Source: Semisulcospira habei (lineage: Eukaryota > Mollusca > Gastropoda > Semisulcospiridae). From it: a stretch of DNA of 64,000 nucleotides. Under the pieces are notes generated by a model. The model was not told the origin of the DNA. It made no database searches and saw only the letters and a list, made by a program, of their open reading frames with translations. The stretch spans positions 140,896,120 to 140,960,119 of the forward strand of contig BTPG01000003.1 of the NCBI GenBank assembly GCA_036245525.1, read 5' to 3'. The position numbers were made by a program, and so were the translations under genes. Each line of letters starts with the position of its first letter. The first letter of the stretch is position 1. Positions 25,294 through 45,188 of the stretch are shown here, one piece after another.

Positions 25294-25908
25294 CATTAAG
25301 TGTTTTTTTTTTCTCTTGTCATTATATAATAGAGGAAGATGAGAATTAATGTATTGCTTGAATATTAACAGGCGTTTGACTCAGATTCTGTATTTAAAGA
25401 AGGGCTTTGAAATAGTTTTTCTTCAATGGCGGCACCCACTGAGTGCAGATCGATAACGTCTAATTCAAGATTTTCGTTGACCGTCTTTCTTTGAATCATA
25501 AAACATACACTAGTGACAACCGTGATTCTCGCTGAGCAAAACTAGACCAAATAACATCTTATGTTTGCATCCTAATTAAATAGCTTGAAAAAGTAAGACC
25601 CTAGGAAATGCAATTAAACTGGTTTAAAACATTTAATATTTTCATCATCCTTTACTATTTTTAGCCTACTTGTAACAGTTTCTGTACCCATGGTCGGATG
25701 AGAGCGCCTATGACATAATGTTGCTTAGATAACGGTTTCCGAAGTATATACCCTTGCATGTCTGAAAGACCAAGCCTTTGGCCTGATTATAGAGTTATGA
25801 CAGCCAAGGCTTTCATAAACGAAACTGTAGATTTTGATGTACAGGAATACATTACAAACCAAATGGGACAAACCAGCCTGATAAAAACTAAAATGCGAAC
25901 GGAATCCC
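25294..25908. other. Intergenic, nothing recognised
   Basis: AT-rich. No gene or assignable repeat seen. Confidence 0.5.
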
Positions 25909-26113
25909 TTCACAGCCGAGAAAAGGTAACAAGAGGCATAGATCCTCATGAGCCCCCGCATTCGCGGGGGCTCATGAGGATCTACGCCTCCTGCTGGGAT
26001 CAATTTGTATCCATGCCCCCCCCCCCTCCCCCCCCGGACGGTCGTGACTTTACGTCGTTGATTGAACACAGATTTCGGAAACAAAATATACGTCCATTGG
26101 CAGGGAAGGGGTT
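25909..26113. mobile_element. HP1 element, near full length
   Basis: From CCTTCACAGCCGAG to TTGGCAGGGAAGGGGTTCA. The ends match other HP1 copies but the TTAA is decayed. The hairpin at 25929-25994 has almost perfect arms. C-rich runs follow at 26016-26035. Confidence 0.7.
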
Positions 26114-26442
26114 CATCAAGGGTGAGCCCATCACAGTGACGTCGATTGGACAGAGAGTAGGGCTGTGCGGTCATGCGTCTGATAATGTTGAAGCAACTCA
26201 GCGCTGATTGTCCAAAAAAAACTGTTATTGGACATTTCCAATCAAAAGCATCTTTGACGTTATTGAAATGGTACGTTTGAAGGAAACAAATCTGCCACAT
26301 GTATGCGGTATTCTAAACCCGAAAAACAATACAGGGTTGCGACGTTCAGATGGAAAATTTCTGTACTCTCACTATTTTGGGTTACTGCGTTCGAATGGAT
26401 GGTATGAAACTGCCGATCATGACTTGCACGTGCACTTTTTGC

Positions 26443-26549
26443 ATATAAACTGAGGAGCAAAAGAAATGCGACATTTTTGGAATCAGCGGAAACACTATGG
26501 TTGTTCCGCTGATCCAAAAATGTCGCATTTCCTTTGCTCGTCTTTATAG
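26443..26549. repeat. HP7 hairpin element, copy 2
   Basis: GAGGAGCAAAAGAAATGCGA ... TCGCATTTCCTTTGCTCGTC with ATTTTTGGAATCAGCGGAA arms. The best preserved inner arms of the three HP7 copies. Confidence 0.8.
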
Positions 26550-27190
26550 ACGCTCTACTTTAGGTGAAAAGCCCGTGAGACCTCTAGCGTGCGCCCCTCT
26601 GGTAAGTTAACGCGATTCCACCAGGAAAACACCGGACTCGAATATATCTTCCACTCTTGCCAATCCCATGCCTGATAGATGGTTACCTTTTTCTTTCTGA
26701 AATATCTCAGAGGTGCATCGAGTTCATTCGTCCTTCAAACTATCCTGCCGAACGTTAACTCGTATCCGGATGCAGTTCGTCTTGAATGAGTTAACGGGGG
26801 ATTTTTCACCCTGTCTGAAAGAACTGTTGCTTGAGCGTGCGGCACCGGGTTTGGGAGCGGAAAATCTAACAAGAGCTTTGTTCATTGAGAAGATGTCACA
26901 CACTTGTGGATAAACCTCACCAATGAAGAGGGTACAGTTACATATAGAGCGCCCCTGGTATTTTGAGCGTTCATCTTATTGTCAGGCATTAATAATAATA
27001 AAAAAATAATCGCACGCTCATGCCGGTGTAAAAAAAGGGACTAAAACTACTTTCTCATACAGAGACTGAAATCAACAGCATTTGTCTGGATTCGTTTAGG
27101 GTCAGTCAGAGAGGCTTGAATTTAGTGAGGTAATGCATTAACTCTGCTTTCTGTAAACTCAGCGGCTTCGCGATTGGCCACGACTCTTCC
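26550..27190. other. Intergenic with HP6-like remnant
   Basis: A decayed element is at about 26716-26798 (GTTCATTCGTCCTTC ... GTCTTGAATGAGTTAA). No gene is recognised elsewhere in the stretch. Confidence 0.4.
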
Positions 27191-27298
27191 ACAATGCGCA
27201 AAATACCATTGGGCCGACTTCGGCTGCCGTGGGCCCGCGCACGGCGTGCGCGGGCCAACGGCGGCCGACGTCGGCCGATGGCCTTTTGCGTATTGGGT
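27191..27298. repeat. HP3 hairpin element
   Basis: CAATGCGCAAAATACCATTG ... GGCCTTTTGCGTATTGGG with a CCGCGCACGGCGTGCGCGG centre. Near full length. Confidence 0.75.
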
Positions 27299-27420
27299 CT
27301 TTATTTTAGCGTTTCGTAATAGCGTCCTATTTTTATTTTTATGATACATACGGACGGATGTAGAGTGTTGAATTGTTTGCATTTTCCTTGTCTGTAATAT
27401 TTTCCTTGTCGTTAACATTC

Positions 27421-28250
<830 letters not shown>

Positions 28251-28493
28251 TAGGTGTATGTACGCGAAACACGAATCCACTAGAAAAAAATCAACCCACA
28301 TTTGAATCACCTTCATCCTTAGGTTAACACGTATTATATAAGTTGTTATTCATTCAACTTTGATTACTATCAAAATAAGCACTTGAAAAGTTATCTGTCT
28401 ATTGTCCAGTGGATTTTCCTCTCCATATGCTGTATATAGGAGGGTGGGGAAGGGGACAGTAACGTTGACCCTCCGCTGAATGTTAGAAAGACA

Positions 28494-28573
28494 TTAACTC
28501 ATTCGCGACCAGCCGCATCCGAATGCGCGGCTTATGCCGCGCATCCGGATGCGGCTGGTCACGAATGAGTTAA
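28494..28573. mobile_element. HP5 element, full length
   Basis: 80 bp in total and almost wholly palindromic: TTAACTCATTCGCGACCAGC ... GCTGGTCACGAATGAGTTAA, loop TTAT between GCGCGGC and GCCGCGC. TTAA on both ends. Confidence 0.85.
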
Positions 28574-29411
28574 TCCCCACATAGTGAAGCAAACACATGT
28601 TACATGTTTTTTAAGTGCGGTAACCACGTTCACGGCATCTTATTAAGCCCAACAAATTAATTAAACTATTTACATCACAATGTTCGGACTAAAGCAAATT
28701 CCAAACGCTGCGCCGGCGAAGGGATGTTCCCGCCACCTTTGTTACATTGTTGGCAACAGAGCAGAGCAGTGGCGACTGTGGTGTCTGTTACTATCGAACA
28801 TGTTTTAATACGCGTAATGCGTTAAAACTGCAGACCATTTCAGTAAAATACATTTTATCACTGATATGATTCTTTGCTTTAAAGAAATTTTTAGAAAGAA
28901 GTCAACGAGACCTGTAGTTTTAGTACACTTAGACACACGCTTTGCTCAGACAGATTCAACTGAATGTGCGTAGAGTGGCATGAACCTCAAGTAGGCCGTC
29001 AAAATGCCCTCGTTATTCTGCCAGACACGGCTGCAAAATGATCCTATCCAGACCCTGCAGACTGCCGGGATTTATGAACGTCTATGCCAATATATTGTCA
29101 AGCGGCTTTTGTTATGATGGCGGTATGTTCGGTAAACCGGCGATGTAAGAATAGCTTCATTTTAAAAAAAAAGTATTATAGTTTTGCATATTATCAGAGT
29201 TGAGATAAGTAAATCTATGTTAACTTACCACTCGGCAATCATGGCTTGCATAACAAATACATACATTACATGATCACCGATTGTAATCTGTACAGCACAA
29301 AGAAGGCTGTTTCATCTGATGCAGATTTGACCTCAGTATAACTCCAGTGTCCAAATTCTTCTTCTTCCTCGATCGCTTCCTCTAGACATCCACGCCTGTG
29401 GCCCTCCTTTA
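28574..29411. other. Intergenic, nothing firmly recognised
   Basis: A possible HP1 half-arm at about 29055-29080 (CAGACTGCCGGGATTTATGA). No gene seen. Confidence 0.4.
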
Positions 29412-29975
29412 ATGCTGCTGTCCTCTTCAGGCCCGCAAGGTCTCCGTAGAGCTTCTGCCGCAAGGGTGTCTCGTCCGGCCATGCGGTACATCAAAAATAT
29501 TGTCATCTTCACAGATGACCTCTCTGTGCTCCAGGCCCTGCGGAACGCCAAGAAGGAACAAAATGAGCTCATCTCCGCTCTGTCTCAACTGAACGCTCAA
29601 GCATACCTCACACTCCAGTGGATTCCTGCCCACTGTGGAGTCTACGGCAACGAAACAGCTGAACTACTTGCCAAAGAAGGCGGACGGCTGGATCAGGAAG
29701 ACAAACAGGTCTCATACCAAGAAGAAAGGACCATCATCAAGACCCTCACTGAACGGAAATGGCTCCAGCAGCATCCCAATCATAACAAGATGGACAGCTA
29801 CTACCATCTTCCCAGAGCAGACCAAGTCACCCTGTTCAGACTGCGGACAGGACACAACAGGCTGAGAGCACATCTCTATATCTAGATGAAAATTGGTCAG
29901 ACGGAGATGTGCCCCTGTGACACTGCCCCAATGACTGCTGCCCACTTGCTCCAGGACTGCCCACTTTAGGATGCT
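29412..29975 (+). mobile_element. LINE 3' fragment with RNase H domain
   Basis: The frame 29412-29885 encodes the second half of a retroelement RNase H: FTDDLSVLQAL with a catalytic Asp, then LQWIPAHCGVYGNETAELLA, the conserved His plus a Glu where Asp is usual. A helical segment follows (RADQVTLFRLRTGHNRLRAH). A TAG at 29883 interrupts it. Past the stop the same frame continues with MKIGQTEMCPCDTAPMTAAH and LLQDCPL, the zinc-knuckle-like C-terminus seen after RNase H in I/Ingi-type LINEs of many invertebrates. RT is absent, so this is a 5'-truncated, dead copy. The first part of RNase H is also missing or replaced. Confidence 0.7.
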
Positions 29976-30047
29976 CTGAGATGTACCGGTGTCCAAATAA
30001 GTGCGATTTTCCAACATTGCGAAAGAAAACATAGATGACACATTATT

Positions 30048-31700
30048 CATAAGGAAGGTTGCAAAGTAAAGTAGGTAAGAGCACTGTCAGGGGAGAGAAG
30101 TGTGCACGATCGACCAGTGATCTACTATGGCCAAAGTACAAGAAAAAGAGATAGGAAAGCGGGGGTGCGCTAAAAAAGTGACTGGAAGCAATGCATATGG
30201 AAGCCCCCCCCCCCCCCCGAAGGGGGGCGTATCACATATCCCACTGTTCCAGCCACTCAGTGCATGGAAATGTAAATATAGGTCCCCCAAGGGGGTTCCA
30301 GATATTTAGCCGGTGTGGACAGTTGTTTCGTTCTTGGCGACCTCTTCAGCACACCATTGGCAATACTAGAGGAGGCAGGAATTTTGCCTACCTGCAATGG
30401 CAGCCACATTGTACTGTGGTGTCTGCAGGGGCATACATTGCATGCCACCACCTACAGTTAAATTTCCAAGCACCCTAAAAGAGAACCTACCAAAAGGGGG
30501 GAAGGGGTTGCAGTCGATATTGTAGTAATAAATGAAAAGAAAAGGGGAGACTGCCAGTGCTCATATTTTAGGAAGGTTACAAAGTAAAGTAGGTAAGAGC
30601 AGGGGAGAGAAGTGTGCACGATCGACCAGTGATCATAGATCTACTGTGGCCAAAGCACACACAAAAAAAGGGATATGAAAAAGGGGGTGCGCTAAGAAAG
30701 TGACTGGAAGCAATGCATATGGAAGCCCTCCCCCCTCCCCCAAAAGAAATTTAACTCTAGGTGGTGGCATGGAATGTATGCCCCTGCAGACACAACAGTT
30801 AAATGTGGCTGTCATTGTAGGTAGGCGAAAATTCCTGCCTCCTCCAGTATTGCCGATGGTGTGCTGAAGAGGTCGCAAGACCGAAACAGCTGTCCACACC
30901 GGCTATATATCTGGAAACCCCCCCCCCCCTTTTGGGGGACCTAGATTTAAATTTCCATGCACTGAGTGGCTGGAACAGTGGGATATGCGATACGCCCCCC
31001 TTTGGGGGGGGGGGGGCTTCCATATGCATTGCTTCCAGTCACTTTCTTAGCGCACCCCCTCTTTCCTATCTCTTTTTTGTGCTTTGGCCACAGTAGATCT
31101 ATGATCACTGGTCGATCGTGCACACTTCTCTCCCCTGACAGTGCTCTTACCTACTTTACTTTGTAACCTTCCTAAAATATTAGCACTGGCAGTCTCCCAT
31201 TTTCTTTTCCTTTTGGTAGGTTCTCTTTTATGGTGCATGGAAATTTAACTGTAGGTGGTGGCATGGAATGTATGCCCCTGCAGACACCACAGTAAAATGT
31301 GGCTGTCATTGCAGGTAGGCAGAAATTCCTGCCTCAACCTGTATTGCCGATGGTGTGCTGAAGAGGTCGCCAAGACCGAAACAGCTGTCCACACCGGTTA
31401 AATATCTGGACCCTCCTTGGGGGACCTAGATTTAAATTTCCATGCACTGAGTGGCTAGAACAGTGGGATATGTGATACGCCCCCTATCGTGGGGGGGGGG
31501 GGGGGGGTCCATATGCATTGCTTCCAGTCAATTTCTTAGCGCACCCCCTCTTTCCTATCTCTTTTATTGTGCTGTGTCCACAGTAGATCTATGATCACTG
31601 GTCGATCGTGCACACTTCTCTCCCCTGACAGTGTTCTTACCTACTTTACTTTGTAATCTTCCTATTAGCACTGGCAGTCTCCCCTTTCTTTTCTTTTAAT
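30048..31700. repeat. Repeat R2 array: four units in two orientations
   Basis: A unit of about 450-480 bp occurs at 30048-30480 and as a partial at 30571-30745 in one orientation, then at 30757-31220 and 31225-31700 in the opposite orientation. Shared blocks are GCAAAGTAAAGTAGGTAAGA, GTGCACGATCGACCAGTGAT, CAATGCATATGGAAGC, TCCAGATATTTAGCCGG and CATGGAATGTATGCCCCTGC. Each unit has a C or G homopolymer at the same place (up to about 16 nt at 30203 and 31491), so that point is a hypermutable slippage site. No long frame is conserved and I see no transposase. A larger palindrome centre is near 30750. Confidence 0.75.
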
Positions 31701-31790
31701 TATTCATAAGCTTGCTCGATATACTTTCCTTCCCGAAAAGCATTCCGGCCCCGGCAAAGTTGTTGATGGATTCTCGAGCCAGGGTCTTAC

Positions 31791-32035
31791 GAAATAAAGC
31801 ACAAAATACTGTTCTGTTGCCACAATAATGCATCCTTTTCAATTATGACAACATGAACACTTTGATTAATTTTAAACTTGCCGTTTTTCACCAGTGCCGA
31901 AGATATTTCTCGTACGTGTCGTCTCGTCGTTGCCATCGTGTGCTTCGTCGCTTGCATTGAACGTGGAAACACGTAAAAAGCGATACAAAGAGTACAAAAC
32001 GCTAAAAACACTAACCTATAACTTGAAACCTTCAT
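31791..32035 (-). CDS. Candidate first exon, type II membrane protein
   Basis: Minus-strand ATG at 32035-32033 in the context ACAACAATGA opens a frame of 81 codons plus 2 nt. It starts with a short cytoplasmic tail and one hydrophobic segment (YRLVFLAFCTLCIAFYVF), then a polar, basic stem (ATTRRHVREISSALVKNG) and VHVVIIEKDALLWQ. The frame runs to a GTAAGA donor at 31790, and the nominal stop codon lies inside that donor, which is what a true first exon looks like. The signal-anchor topology would fit Golgi glycosyltransferases or sulfotransferases, but no catalytic motif is in this piece and no family can be named. No second exon is found downstream (31.7 kb and lower), which is filled with repeat R2, so this may be a stray or decayed exon. 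Confidence 0.35.
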
Positions 32036-32470
32036 TGTTGTAGATATGTAACGCAAACTAGAGTCGCAAAATGCAACATTTCAAGTTAATAAAACACAGA
32101 AACTGTTTTAGCGTAGGAGGTAGACGGAACAGCAAAACGCTCAAAATCACTTAACACAGTTAGCTCCCTCGCGCCAACAAAACTGTCCTCTGCTACACAA
32201 AGCACCTATAGTGGAGTCATGTTTTCTTGATTGTTCGGTACTACTTTTTTTTCTTTTTCAAACTATTATCTGCATTGCTGCTCTCGGTGTTTCATTCCTA
32301 AACTTTGCTTATGACTTAAACTGAATTAAAATTAAAATCTTTTTGTGAATATGCATATGTTATATTTTGGTGTGCATGATAGTCTCGGTATGCAAACCTA
32401 AAATGGTCGCACAGAGTGGAGGGCACGAAGCGAAGCTAAAGTTTTGTTTTGGGCTGGGTACATAAATTAT

Positions 32471-36416
<3,946 letters not shown>

Positions 36417-37891
36417 AAAATAATGTTTGTACGCAGTTCAAAACAAAACTTTACCAGAGTCCTTCCAATTACCGCCATTGGTGCTGAAGTGGCCAATTTC
36501 GCTATATTTGGACATAAAACATCCCAGATTGACTATACTAACCGAAATGCACTCAGGGCAAATCCAACAAGGCATACTACCCAGTGCAAATGTGTTCCTC
36601 TGATTTTCTATTTATTTTTAGAACTAAACAAACTCAGTATAATCTTCACAGCATCGTTCCGCCCATTATAAATCGACAAAGGCTTGAATTTACTCAAATA
36701 AAAATATCTCTAGTGGAATAGCGATAGCACACATTTACACTGGTTAGATTTACGCCCAGGTTGATTCAAGCTGTGTAGATTTTCGCTGGCTATTTTCAGG
36801 TTGTTGTCTACCGTATTGAAAATATGGTAGACCTTGAAATGGGGCTGGTCTGACGCATTCCGGAGCATGCACTTGACGTTATTGGCATGCGGCACATACA
36901 TTCTGGCAAAGAAATAACAAGACAAAAATGACGTCACGTAAAAAAACACGCAATAGAAGAGTTACACACCTGTGTAATATAGGACCAGATTTTCCTGGGC
37001 AACAATCTTTTTAGTTACCTTAACTACTTAAAGTGTATTTTGTGACTATCATTTACTATGATAAAATAAACTCGTATTTCAATTTACTTAGTACCTGTCA
37101 AGCAAAATTCAGTCAGCAGCTTAATATTATAGCAGTTGTTCAATTCAAGAGGAAATCAATCAGGTCAAGACGGTCTTATTAGTCAATGACCTAGATTTTA
37201 AATTCCTTGTTGATTCTTTTTTTTCATAGCAATATCTATTATTTTCGAACAATAATATATTATGACAAGTACATTGTTGTAGTTTAAACAATTCCTATAA
37301 ATCTGTCTCATGGAAAAGATGGTACAAATTCAACTTTGTTGAAGCTGGACTGTACCCACATCTGCATCCGCTTCTGTCTTAATTTGCATAAAGTAAATGT
37401 TCATTGCATTTATAAAACCATAGTCTGTACACAACAAACGGGCACACTTCAAGACATATTGTGGGTATGAAACCGTGCAGATGAAAATGTCTATGAAAAG
37501 TAGAACACAGTTACCTAACTAGTTAATGTTTCCAATTTACATTTGCTGTCAAGCATCGATTGCATAGTTAGTAATTTCAAGTATGTAGGAATAAAACAAA
37601 CATTAGCTCAGTTTAAACTAACATTAGGTAATTTGCTAATAGTTTCATTGTAATTGTCATATTCTAACACCCAGAAAATTATTAAAATATTACAGTGAGC
37701 CGACCACTTCCGGTTGAGTGACACCTGCAGGAATCACCTCCACCAAAATCGCTACCGACGCCCAAAGGGTTAACGCCAACGCAAATTACTCTGTCTGAAT
37801 CGGAAATTCGAAACTCATGTATCACGAGATTTATCGATCGTGTCCAGTTACATCAGCTAACTTCCTGGTTTATGATAAAGTGTTATTTTAC
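36417..37891. other. Intergenic with an HP4 half element
   Basis: AT-rich and mostly featureless. At about 37726-37774 an HP4-like right half survives (CTGCAGGAATCACC ... GCTACCGACGCCCAAAGGGT then TTAA). No gene seen. Confidence 0.45.
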
Positions 37892-38105
37892 TTAGCCCAT
37901 ACAGTCCAGACGCACTACAGCAGGAGATGGGTCGATAATGATAATTCAAGGGTAGTGCCAGATTAGCTTGGCCCCTGTCGGCGCCAAGCTAATCTGGCAC
38001 TGCCTTTGAATTATCATGGTCGATCCATCTCCTGCAACTGGTGCATAGTCATTAGATGACGCCTCCAAAATTTGGGAAATACGGCCGTCGGGCTGAATGA
38101 GTTAA
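37892..38105. mobile_element. HP2 element upstream of GPCR 2
   Basis: 214 bp, TTAGCCCATACAGTCCAGAC to CGTCGGGCTGAATGAGTTAA. Hairpin 37932-38023. It ends about 160 bp before the GPCR-2 start codon, so it could lie in the promoter or 5' UTR. Confidence 0.8.
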
Positions 38106-38266
38106 CCCTAAAGCGTGTGAGAAACATATAGACTAACAGGCAAGATTACGGTTAGCACATCTTCCATTGACCTGACGTACAAGGACATTAAAAATTTAAG
38201 CATCTCGCATCTCGAACTGATTTTCAACTAACATAGTAACAACATATCAGAACAGGGCGACCCTGA

Positions 38267-41439
<3,173 letters not shown>

Positions 41440-41941
41440 ACAAGAATTATATTGTATGATGTCATTTATAAATGGGGACCTATACTCTGTGGGATGTTCA
41501 TCAAGAACCAAATCTCCTCCGGGCGAAAGTTATGAACTGAATAAAACTGGACGACAGAGAACAATCACATGAATCCTTCGATTATTATCCTGGCCATTGT
41601 GTCGGGGTACTGCTTAGTAAAACCTTGTGGAGGGGCGCCTGGCTTCTGAAGAGTAACGAAGAGAAATAATAACAACACTTCAGCAAGAGGTAGCCCAGAT
41701 TACTAGCTCTAGCCTCACTTATATGGTTTGTGAGTATTCTATAACTCGAGGCAAAAATTTGTATCGTTACATTGTGTATTGTCTTGTGCATCTACTGTAA
41801 GAAATCAAGGTATTTACCCGACCACAATTAGTAGTACACCTACTTGTTTGTGTATGTGTGTTTCTTCTGCCTACTTCCTAAGTCCCAGGAAAAGACATGG
41901 GTTACAGGCTTGACCTGATGCATCCTTTTAGGGATATTATA
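41440..41941. other. 3' flank of GPCR 2, nothing recognised
   Basis: Probably includes the 3' UTR (AATAAA-like GAATAAAAC at 41539). No repeat assigned. Confidence 0.4.
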
Positions 41942-42104
41942 AGTTATTGGTCGGAGGGGTATGCTACACGGACCCTTGTAGGCCTGAGGGAGGTCAAAGG
42001 AAACATTGTACCCCGAAGGCCGAAGGCCTGAGGGGTACAATGGTTCCTTTGACCTCCCGAAAGCCTACAACGGTCCGTGCAGCGAACCCCTCCGACCAAT
42101 AACG
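41942..42104. repeat. Crypton-array junction palindrome 1 (complete)
   Basis: About 163 bp. GTTATTGGTCGGAGGGGTAT ... GGTCAAAGGAAACATTGTAC, centre CCGAAGGCCGAAGGCCTGAGG, inverse GTACAATGGTTCCTTTGACC ... CCCCTCCGACCAATAAC. Arms of about 75 bp with several mismatches. Confidence 0.8.
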
Positions 42105-42466
42105 TATTTGTTTTCATTCCTCCACTAATTTCGTAAAAGAAATCAAGAAGACATCTTGCGACCTGGATCACGCCAGACATGACTGACGTCAAAGGAATAT
42201 ACCTTTATATATAACAGACTTATGACGTAATTAAAAATATGTCATGACGTTGCCGTCTCCAGTACTTAGTGTGCTTGTTGTTTCGAACAACACTAAGTAA
42301 CTTTGTACTTTAGAACGTTTGGCGATCTTTTATAGAACAAAACTGGCATCCAAGATGCGTCATCCAGATTGCTACAACACGTCCGCCATTTTTCGCTACA
42401 GGGGTTTTATATCACGGTCACATGGTACGGTTTGCGCTAAAGTGACTGGTCGTGTAACGTAGGGAG

Positions 42467-42716
<250 letters not shown>

Positions 42717-43237
42717 CGTATTTGTTTTCCTCCCTCCGTGTATTGTTTAGAAAAAATCCTGTTGACGAAGCCGGCCGCTTCTGTGGCGGATAGGTGACAC
42801 CATTGAACATACATGTTCTGCCGGGGATTTCCATTTCCTTGCGAGACAGAATGTGACGTAGCATGATTCCGTGTGAAGAGCAAATTTCGCGAGTAAAAAG
42901 CTTATCTTGGCTTGTGTACAGAATGATTCAAGCTGCAATGTCAACAAAACGTCGTCAAAGTATGACAGTGACAGTGCTTCTTGACTGCTGTGTGATTCAT
43001 ATGATCTGTAACATATTTGCAAGAAAGTTTTTATGCACATCATGTCATCAGGGATGTATGGTGCAGATGGTAGAGGGAGCTCAGAATTGAAAATAAATGA
43101 ATCACAGGTGTGCACATTAGTATGCAATTATTGATGAAAAGATCTTGTTATTATTGATACTTTTTGGTGTGTTTGTTTAGGGGAAAAAAGCAACTGAAGG
43201 CAAATTTGTCATTGAATCTTTGCGGACTCATTATTAC

Positions 43238-43595
43238 CTTGATACCTGATCTGACACCTGAGCATGCGAGCTGCTGAAGTCAGCAACATTGTCTCTTGTA
43301 GGCACATACGTTGCACTTGGCACCACACGTCTCTTCTTGGCACACTTGGTGACAGTATTTGTACTGTTGACAGAAGGAAACTTTGTAATACATCATTTAT
43401 AATTATATAGTGAAAACAAATTGTGAGATAAAACATGTGGGATATAAACATTGATGTTAACGAAGTTCAGCACTGAGGTCATTACCTAAGAGCAAAAGGA
43501 GCTGCGGGGGGGAATGCTGTCTTTTCACTGTTTTCTGATCAACAAGCACAGTGTCTCTTGAAGTGCTGGGCTTGCTTGGTTCCAGTGCCAGGTTT
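43238..43595 (-). CDS. Predicted downstream exons of the Crypton recombinase gene
   Basis: The recombinase frame ends in a strong donor (GTAAGT at 44167). The next acceptor that fits is CCCCAG, opening an exon 43595-43486 (110 nt). The one-nucleotide carry-over completes a Lys codon and leaves 36 open codons (NLALEPSKPSTSRDTVLVD...), ending TTAG/GTAATG. A third exon starts at 43363 after GTCAACAG in matching phase and runs VQILSPSVPRRDVWCQVQRM to a donor at 43245 or 43237. Phase agreement across both joins is the evidence. No domain is recognised. The (CA)n array 43831-44035 is in the first intron. The exact 3' end of the gene is unclear. Confidence 0.45.
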
Positions 43596-43827
43596 CTGGG
43601 GAAAAAAAGGCCAACTTATAGCCCTCTTGTGCATGCAGCCACCAGTACTGTGTACTCTACCAGTAACTGCATAAAAAGGGTTTACATGAAAGTTGTAAAA
43701 ATCAGTCATGCAGTGTTTCAAAATTTTAATGTGCAAAACTCATTCTTTTGTTGAGAGGGTGGTGACATCTTGTATGTTGATTTTACAATTATTTTCCCTC
43801 TAGTCTCTTGTGAACCTTGTAGTAGCT

Positions 43828-43830
<3 letters not shown>

Positions 43831-43924
<94 letters not shown>

Positions 43925-43949
43925 CGCACACACACACACACACACAAAG

Positions 43950-44018
<69 letters not shown>

Positions 44019-44035
44019 CACACACACATACACAA
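43831..44035. repeat. (CA)n microsatellite
   Basis: Interrupted CA array within Crypton unit 1, in the predicted intron downstream of the recombinase exon. Confidence 0.9.
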
Positions 44036-44167
44036 CTACATGATGTTTACTTGTTGTGTAATAATGCCAAATTTATTTTATTTTACAAGCGTGATAGTGT
44101 GTTTTGGGGATTCATTTTACTAAATGTTATGTAGAAACGTTTTATCTGGCTCTAAACTAAAACTTAC

Positions 44168-45188
44168 TTTGTGTGTTGACTTTGTCCAATGAGGGCACAG
44201 CCAACTGTGAGGCCCATGCGTATCTTTTCCATGGCGCTGACACGCTGGTACTGTGCCAGACTGGCAGGCGATTTATGGCCAGAAACAGACATTATGTGGC
44301 CAAGGGGATACTGTCCTCTGGACAGAAGTGTTATGCCGGTAGCCCGTATGCAATGATTGGTGTAGTGCTGCGTTAGGTTGCATTTTTTGGACAGATCAGG
44401 CATAAATTTACTTAGGCTGTTTTTCCCAACAGGTGCGTTACAAAACCAAATGGGATCACTTTGCAGGAATGAATCCTTTGGTCTTTGCCACAATCTGTTG
44501 TCTGGGTGAGGTTTAGTGAGATACGTGGTGAAAGATGTGACAGGACAGAGAGGGGAGCCTGGAAGTGCAGGCATCGCGGCTGTGACAGGTTCTGTGTCAT
44601 GTTCTTTTCTGTTTTTCATCATTTCGTCTTGTGTTTTGATGACAAAACTGACCCCCTGGTCTTGCACAATTGTAAATGTATCCTTTGTCATGGCCTGCAT
44701 ATTTTCTGTGCCACGCCTACAACAATACAAACGAATGTCCATCTGGACCTTGTTGTAAAGGCCGCTTGGGGTGTTAGGCTTGAGGTGGATACTTGTGTAC
44801 AATGACTGCAGGTATTCCTGCACGATTTCTTGATAGTGATGGATGCCACCCTTTCCAATTCTTTTCAGTTCCCTCATAGCCGTGCGAAAACTGTCATTCG
44901 CATATTGGAAATCGATATCTTTCATAATGTCAACGGACTTCGTTGCTGAAGGTGCCGACTGATACCGTAACGAAGACATTCCAGGGAGGAGGTCTTGTAA
45001 TGATTACACTTCACCGTTCTGACATCAGCGTAAAAATGAGAAAGGATCGAGTTTAGTTTTTTGTTTTCAAACAATTCGAAATTGACATCTTGGTTTGTTT
45101 CTTTTAGGTACTCACGAAGAGTGTTTACCGCTGTGTTGTTAGATTTTATAGTGTTGTTGGGTGTGTATTTTCGTTTAAGGTCTTGCAT
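44168..45188 (-). CDS. Crypton-type tyrosine recombinase (one frameshift)
   Basis: The minus-strand frame is read in two pieces, 45188-44922 and 44979-44168, which join in different frames near 44950, so a 1-nt indel is present. The N-terminal part (LKRKYTPNNTIKSNN, NTLREYLKETN) is the SAM-like core-binding region of phage-integrase-type recombinases. The C-terminal part has the hallmark PSGLYNKVQMDIRLYCCRRG followed by TEN, where Arg is the box I residue. It continues with NHCIRATGITLL (His-x-x-Arg), SGHKSPASLAQY with the box II His and the candidate nucleophile Tyr, and a C-terminal helix. This matches Crypton elements and their domesticated relatives (DUF3504 family, as in ZMYM2, QRICH1 and KCTD1). 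The function would be cutting and joining DNA through a Tyr-DNA link, moving the element as a circle. The reading frame ends in a GTAAGT donor, so more exons probably follow (43595 downwards). One frameshift makes this copy probably inactive, unless that is a sequencing error. Confidence 0.8.

Noticed and set aside
25758..26207. Frame at 25.8-26.2 kb encoding RGIDPHEPPHSRGLMRIYAS as a protein family
   Set aside because: The peptide is the translation of an HP1 hairpin and recurs wherever HP1 is read through. Only the GPCR copies are in a real gene.
43209..43363. Cys-rich mini-peptide frame (FCQQYKYCHQVCQEETCGAK...) as a conotoxin-like gene
   Set aside because: No signal peptide or start codon. 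Another frame of the same segment fits the predicted Crypton exon phase, so the Cys pattern is probably a shadow.
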